Of a stretch of DNA of 24,810 bases, positions 22,977 to 24,810 are shown piece by piece. Position 1 is the first letter of the stretch. Every line of letters begins with the position of its first letter. The stretch lies in the NCBI GenBank assembly GCA_009926195.1, contig RFPK01000004.1, forward strand, positions 1 to 24,810, in the 5' to 3' direction. Source of the DNA: Synechococcaceae bacterium WB4_1_0192 (GTDB lineage: Bacteria; Cyanobacteriota; Cyanobacteriia; PCC-6307; Cyanobiaceae). Under the pieces are notes generated by a model, which did no database searches, was not told where the DNA came from, and was given only the letters and a program-made list of their open reading frames with translations. The position numbers and the translations under genes were made by a program.

Positions 22977-23690
22977 TCAGCCGATCAGCAGCGCGCCCAG
23001 GGAGAGCAGCAGCAGAGCCGGCAGGCCCTGCACCTGCTGGGGCGTGAGCGGCAGCCCGAGAGGCAGGGATGGATCGATCAGGCTGAGCAGCAGGCCACCG
23101 ACCAGCAGACCGGCGCTCAGCAGCAGCAGACTCCAGCCCACCGCCGCCAGAAAACGAGCACGACGGCGCTGCAGACCCAGCACCGTCAGCACGGTGGCGG
23201 CGGCCAGCACCAGTTCGCCGCCTGCGGGGGCGAGCAACAGGCACACCAGCAACAGAGCGGCTCCGCCGAGCGTGATCCAGCGGTCGCGCCCCTCGACCAG
23301 GCTGAGACTGGGCAGGGCAAGGACCGGACTGGCCAGCGCCGGCCGAGGCAGGGCGCTGAGCGTGGGAAGGGCAGGCAGGCTGGGCCGCGCCGGCGGCGGC
23401 GAGGCGGCCACCCGCCCCGCCTCTCGCTGGGAAGCCGAGAGAGCTGCGCTGCTGACCTTGCCCTGCTGACGATCCTTGAGGCGCTCCATCAGCACAGCGT
23501 CGTAGGCGGCCTCGATGCGGGCACGGGCCTGGGGGTCGTCGCCGACCTCATCGAGACGCTGCTGCCGAGCCGCCTGGACCGCATCAAAACCGGCATCGGC
23601 AGCGATGCCAAGCCGCTCATAGGGACTGGGCACACTGCTGGAGGCACCGGCCTGGTCGGCGCCGCCGGAGGGGTCAGATCCCTGGGTCAT
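22977..23690 (-). CDS. CPP1-like (DUF3353) chaperone-like membrane protein
   Basis: A protein of 237 aa from the ATG at 23690. After a polar N-terminus comes a J-domain-like helical module lacking HPD: SPYERLGIAADAGFDAVQAA, then RIEAAYDAVLMERLKDRQQG. A Pro/Ala/Leu-rich linker follows (about 95-130). The C-terminus has three or four hydrophobic segments (ITLGGAALLLVCLLLAPAGG, LLLLSAGLLVGGLLLSLIDP, LPALLLLSLGALLIG). This is the layout of CPP1, the plastid chaperone-like protein of protochlorophyllide oxidoreductase, and of its cyanobacterial relatives. A role in POR stability or membrane protein handling is inferred. It is on the same strand as ocp but 164 bases upstream, probably a separate unit. 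Confidence 0.82.
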   Translation of the reverse strand: MTQGSDPSGGADQAGASSSVPSPYERLGIAADAGFDAVQAARQQRLDEVGDDPQARARIEAAYDAVLMERLKDRQQGKVSSAALSASQREAGRVAASPPPARPSLPALPTLSALPRPALASPVLALPSLSLVEGRDRWITLGGAALLLVCLLLAPAGGELVLAAATVLTVLGLQRRRARFLAAVGWSLLLLSAGLLVGGLLLSLIDPSLPLGLPLTPQQVQGLPALLLLSLGALLIG

Positions 23691-23743
23691 GCGGGTGGGT
23701 GGACGCTGCCACGAGCTCCTGGAAGCCTAGGCAGAACACGGGA

Positions 23744-23974
23744 TCAGAACAGGGGCTCACTGTGGCGGAAGCCGCCCTCGAGCTGGAGCTGACGCCGCTG
23801 CCGCTCCGCCTCGTCCCGCTGCAAGCGACAGCGACGCTTGAGCAGCGGCATCTGCGGCGGCAGGTGACTGCCCTCACGCATCTCCACATCGGCATCAGCG
23901 CCGCCGGGCACAAAGTTGACATAATCGCAACCCCCATCTGCCCGGGGGCGCACCAGCCAGAGGGGCCTCGCCAT
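23744..23974 (-). CDS. 76-aa protein of unknown function
   Basis: A small basic soluble protein from the ATG at 23974 (MARPLWLVRPRADGGCDYVN). A TTG at 24007 in frame would add eleven residues. It continues FVPGGADADVEMREG, then LPPQMPLLKRRCRLQRDEAE and an Arg/Gln-rich helical tail. There are two cysteines but no metal-binding spacing. I believe similar short proteins occur as conserved hypotheticals in picocyanobacteria, but I cannot name a family. It follows prfC on the same strand after 77 bases and precedes the CPP1-like gene by 53 bases. Confidence 0.6.
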   Translation of the reverse strand: MARPLWLVRPRADGGCDYVNFVPGGADADVEMREGSHLPPQMPLLKRRCRLQRDEAERQRRQLQLEGGFRHSEPLF

Positions 23975-24051
23975 CGCCAGAACCGCCGTTGTGACCTTTC
24001 GTTGCAAACGATTCTGGCGGCTGCGGTCGCCCGGCGTGGCTCAGAGCGCCA

Positions 24052-24810
24052 TCAGAGAGCAATCGGTTCCACGCCGCTCACAACCGGAGCCACAGCGCTG
24101 AGCTCCAGGTCGGGATGGTCCTCGCGCAGCTGATTGAGGTTCCACTCGTTCTTGAACAACAGCACCGGCCGATCCCAGGCATCACGGACGGTCTTGCAGT
24201 TGAAGATGCGGCCCACCGCCTCCAGGGCGGGCCAGCCGCCCACCACCCAGCGGGCCACCTGGAAACCGAGGGGCTCCAGGCGTGTCTGCACGCCGTATTC
24301 GTTCTCCAGGCGGTACTGCACCACCTCCAGCTGCAGCTGACCCACCGCCGCCAGGATCGGATCGCGCTTGCTCTGGTCGGTGTCGTAGAGGATCTGCACG
24401 GCGCCCTCCTCCCGCAGCTCGTTCACACCCTTGCGGAAGCTCTTGAAGGCCGAGGGGTTGGGGTTGCGCAGCCAGGCGAAGATCTCCGGGCTGAAGCAGG
24501 GAATGCCCTCGTATTCCACCTTCGGCCCCAGATACAGGGTGTCGCCGATGGCGAACATGCCGGGGTTGTTGAGGCCGATCACATCGCCGGGGTAGGCGTC
24601 CTCCACCACCTCGCGGTCCTGACCGAAGAGCTTCTGTGGCCTTGAGAGGCGGATCGTCTTGCCGGTGCGGGCGTGCTGCACCGTCATGTCCTTCTCGAAC
24701 CTGCCGCTACAGACGCGCACGAACGCCACGCGGTCGCGGTGGCGCGGATCCATGTTGGCCTGCAGCTTGAACACGAAACCGCTGAAGCCCGGAGCCACCG
24801 GTTCGATCAC
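24052..24810 (-). CDS. prfC: Peptide chain release factor 3, 3' part
   Basis: RF3 is a translational GTPase that removes RF1/RF2 from the ribosome after termination. Only the last 252 or so codons lie in the window; the gene continues beyond the right edge, so the GTPase domain is not visible. The part seen begins in domain II with GFVFKLQANMDPRHRDRVAF and RVCSGRFEKDM. It continues with DVIGLNNPGMFAIGDTLY, FSPEIFAWLRNPNPSAFKSF, AVGQLQLEVVQYRLENEYGV and the C-terminal VLLFKNEWNLNQL. These are RF3 rather than EF-G features. The reading frame is unbroken to the TGA at 24054-24052. Confidence 0.93.
   Translation of the reverse strand: MIEPVAPGFSGFVFKLQANMDPRHRDRVAFVRVCSGRFEKDMTVQHARTGKTIRLSRPQKLFGQDREVVEDAYPGDVIGLNNPGMFAIGDTLYLGPKVEYEGIPCFSPEIFAWLRNPNPSAFKSFRKGVNELREEGAVQILYDTDQSKRDPILAAVGQLQLEVVQYRLENEYGVQTRLEPLGFQVARWVVGGWPALEAVGRIFNCKTVRDAWDRPVLLFKNEWNLNQLREDHPDLELSAVAPVVSGVEPIAL

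Noticed and set aside
22813..23244. Long N-terminal extension of OCP
   Set aside because: The ATG at 22812 gives the exact family start and length; the upstream frame is non-homologous and overlaps the CPP1-like gene.
1..24810. tRNA genes, CRISPR arrays, insertion sequences or defence systems
   Set aside because: No cloverleaf with a T-loop consensus, no regularly spaced repeats and no transposase or nuclease motifs were seen on either strand.

Overview
The window looks like chromosome from a high-GC picocyanobacterium of the Synechococcus/Cyanobium type. The evidence is the gene content: orange carotenoid protein with its recovery factor, a CPP1-like protein, a DUF3531 protein, a DUF92/VTE6-type protein, an ABCI11-like ATPase and a carboxyl-terminal processing protease. 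Most genes are GC-rich, and the cyanobacterial HIP1 octamer GCGATCGC occurs at least seven times. The organism probably has phycobilisomes, because OCP and FRP act on them. No rRNA, tRNA, CRISPR array, transposase or phage gene was recognised.

Layout. 1-1398: 3' part of mfd, broken by an apparent internal deletion with frameshift. 1.5-5.1 kb: a 58-aa membrane peptide (+), then ctp protease, ispG and a family-4 uracil-DNA glycosylase (all -). 5.3-11.1 kb (+): aspartate aminotransferase, a PhnD-type binding protein, two tiny membrane ORFs, a PhnC-type ATPase, a fused PhnE-type permease and an SGNH hydrolase. 11.2-14.7 kb: a divergent sigma-70 factor, a DUF92 membrane protein, an Ala/Pro-rich small protein, RsmE and a DUF3531 protein. 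14.7-16.4 kb (+): an ECF/ABCI11-type ATPase and Hsp33. 16.4-20.4 kb (-): a cellulose-synthase-like GT2 gene (frameshifted), its HlyD-like partner and a second, unlike RsmE-family gene. Parts of this block are visibly poorer in GC than the surroundings. 20.5-22.8 kb (-): ocp, crtW, frp and a 67-aa unknown ORF. 23.0-24.8 kb (-): a CPP1-like protein, a 76-aa unknown protein and the 3' part of prfC.

How the genes work together. The clearest module is ocp-crtW-frp, a complete photoprotection unit: CrtW makes ketocarotenoid, OCP binds it and quenches phycobilisomes in strong light, and FRP returns OCP to its resting state. crtW and frp overlap by ATGA. The second module is an oxyanion-type ABC importer (phosphonate/phosphite/selenate class), in which the ATPase and permease also overlap by ATGA and two small membrane ORFs are inserted. 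The third is an exopolysaccharide pair (HlyD plus GT2, coupled by a GTGA overlap) resembling the cyanobacterial Xcs system.

The most striking anomalies are two independent frame-breaking internal losses, one in mfd (about 699) and one in the GT2 gene (about 18,081). Each removes a conserved stretch cleanly. They are either real lesions or consensus/assembly errors.
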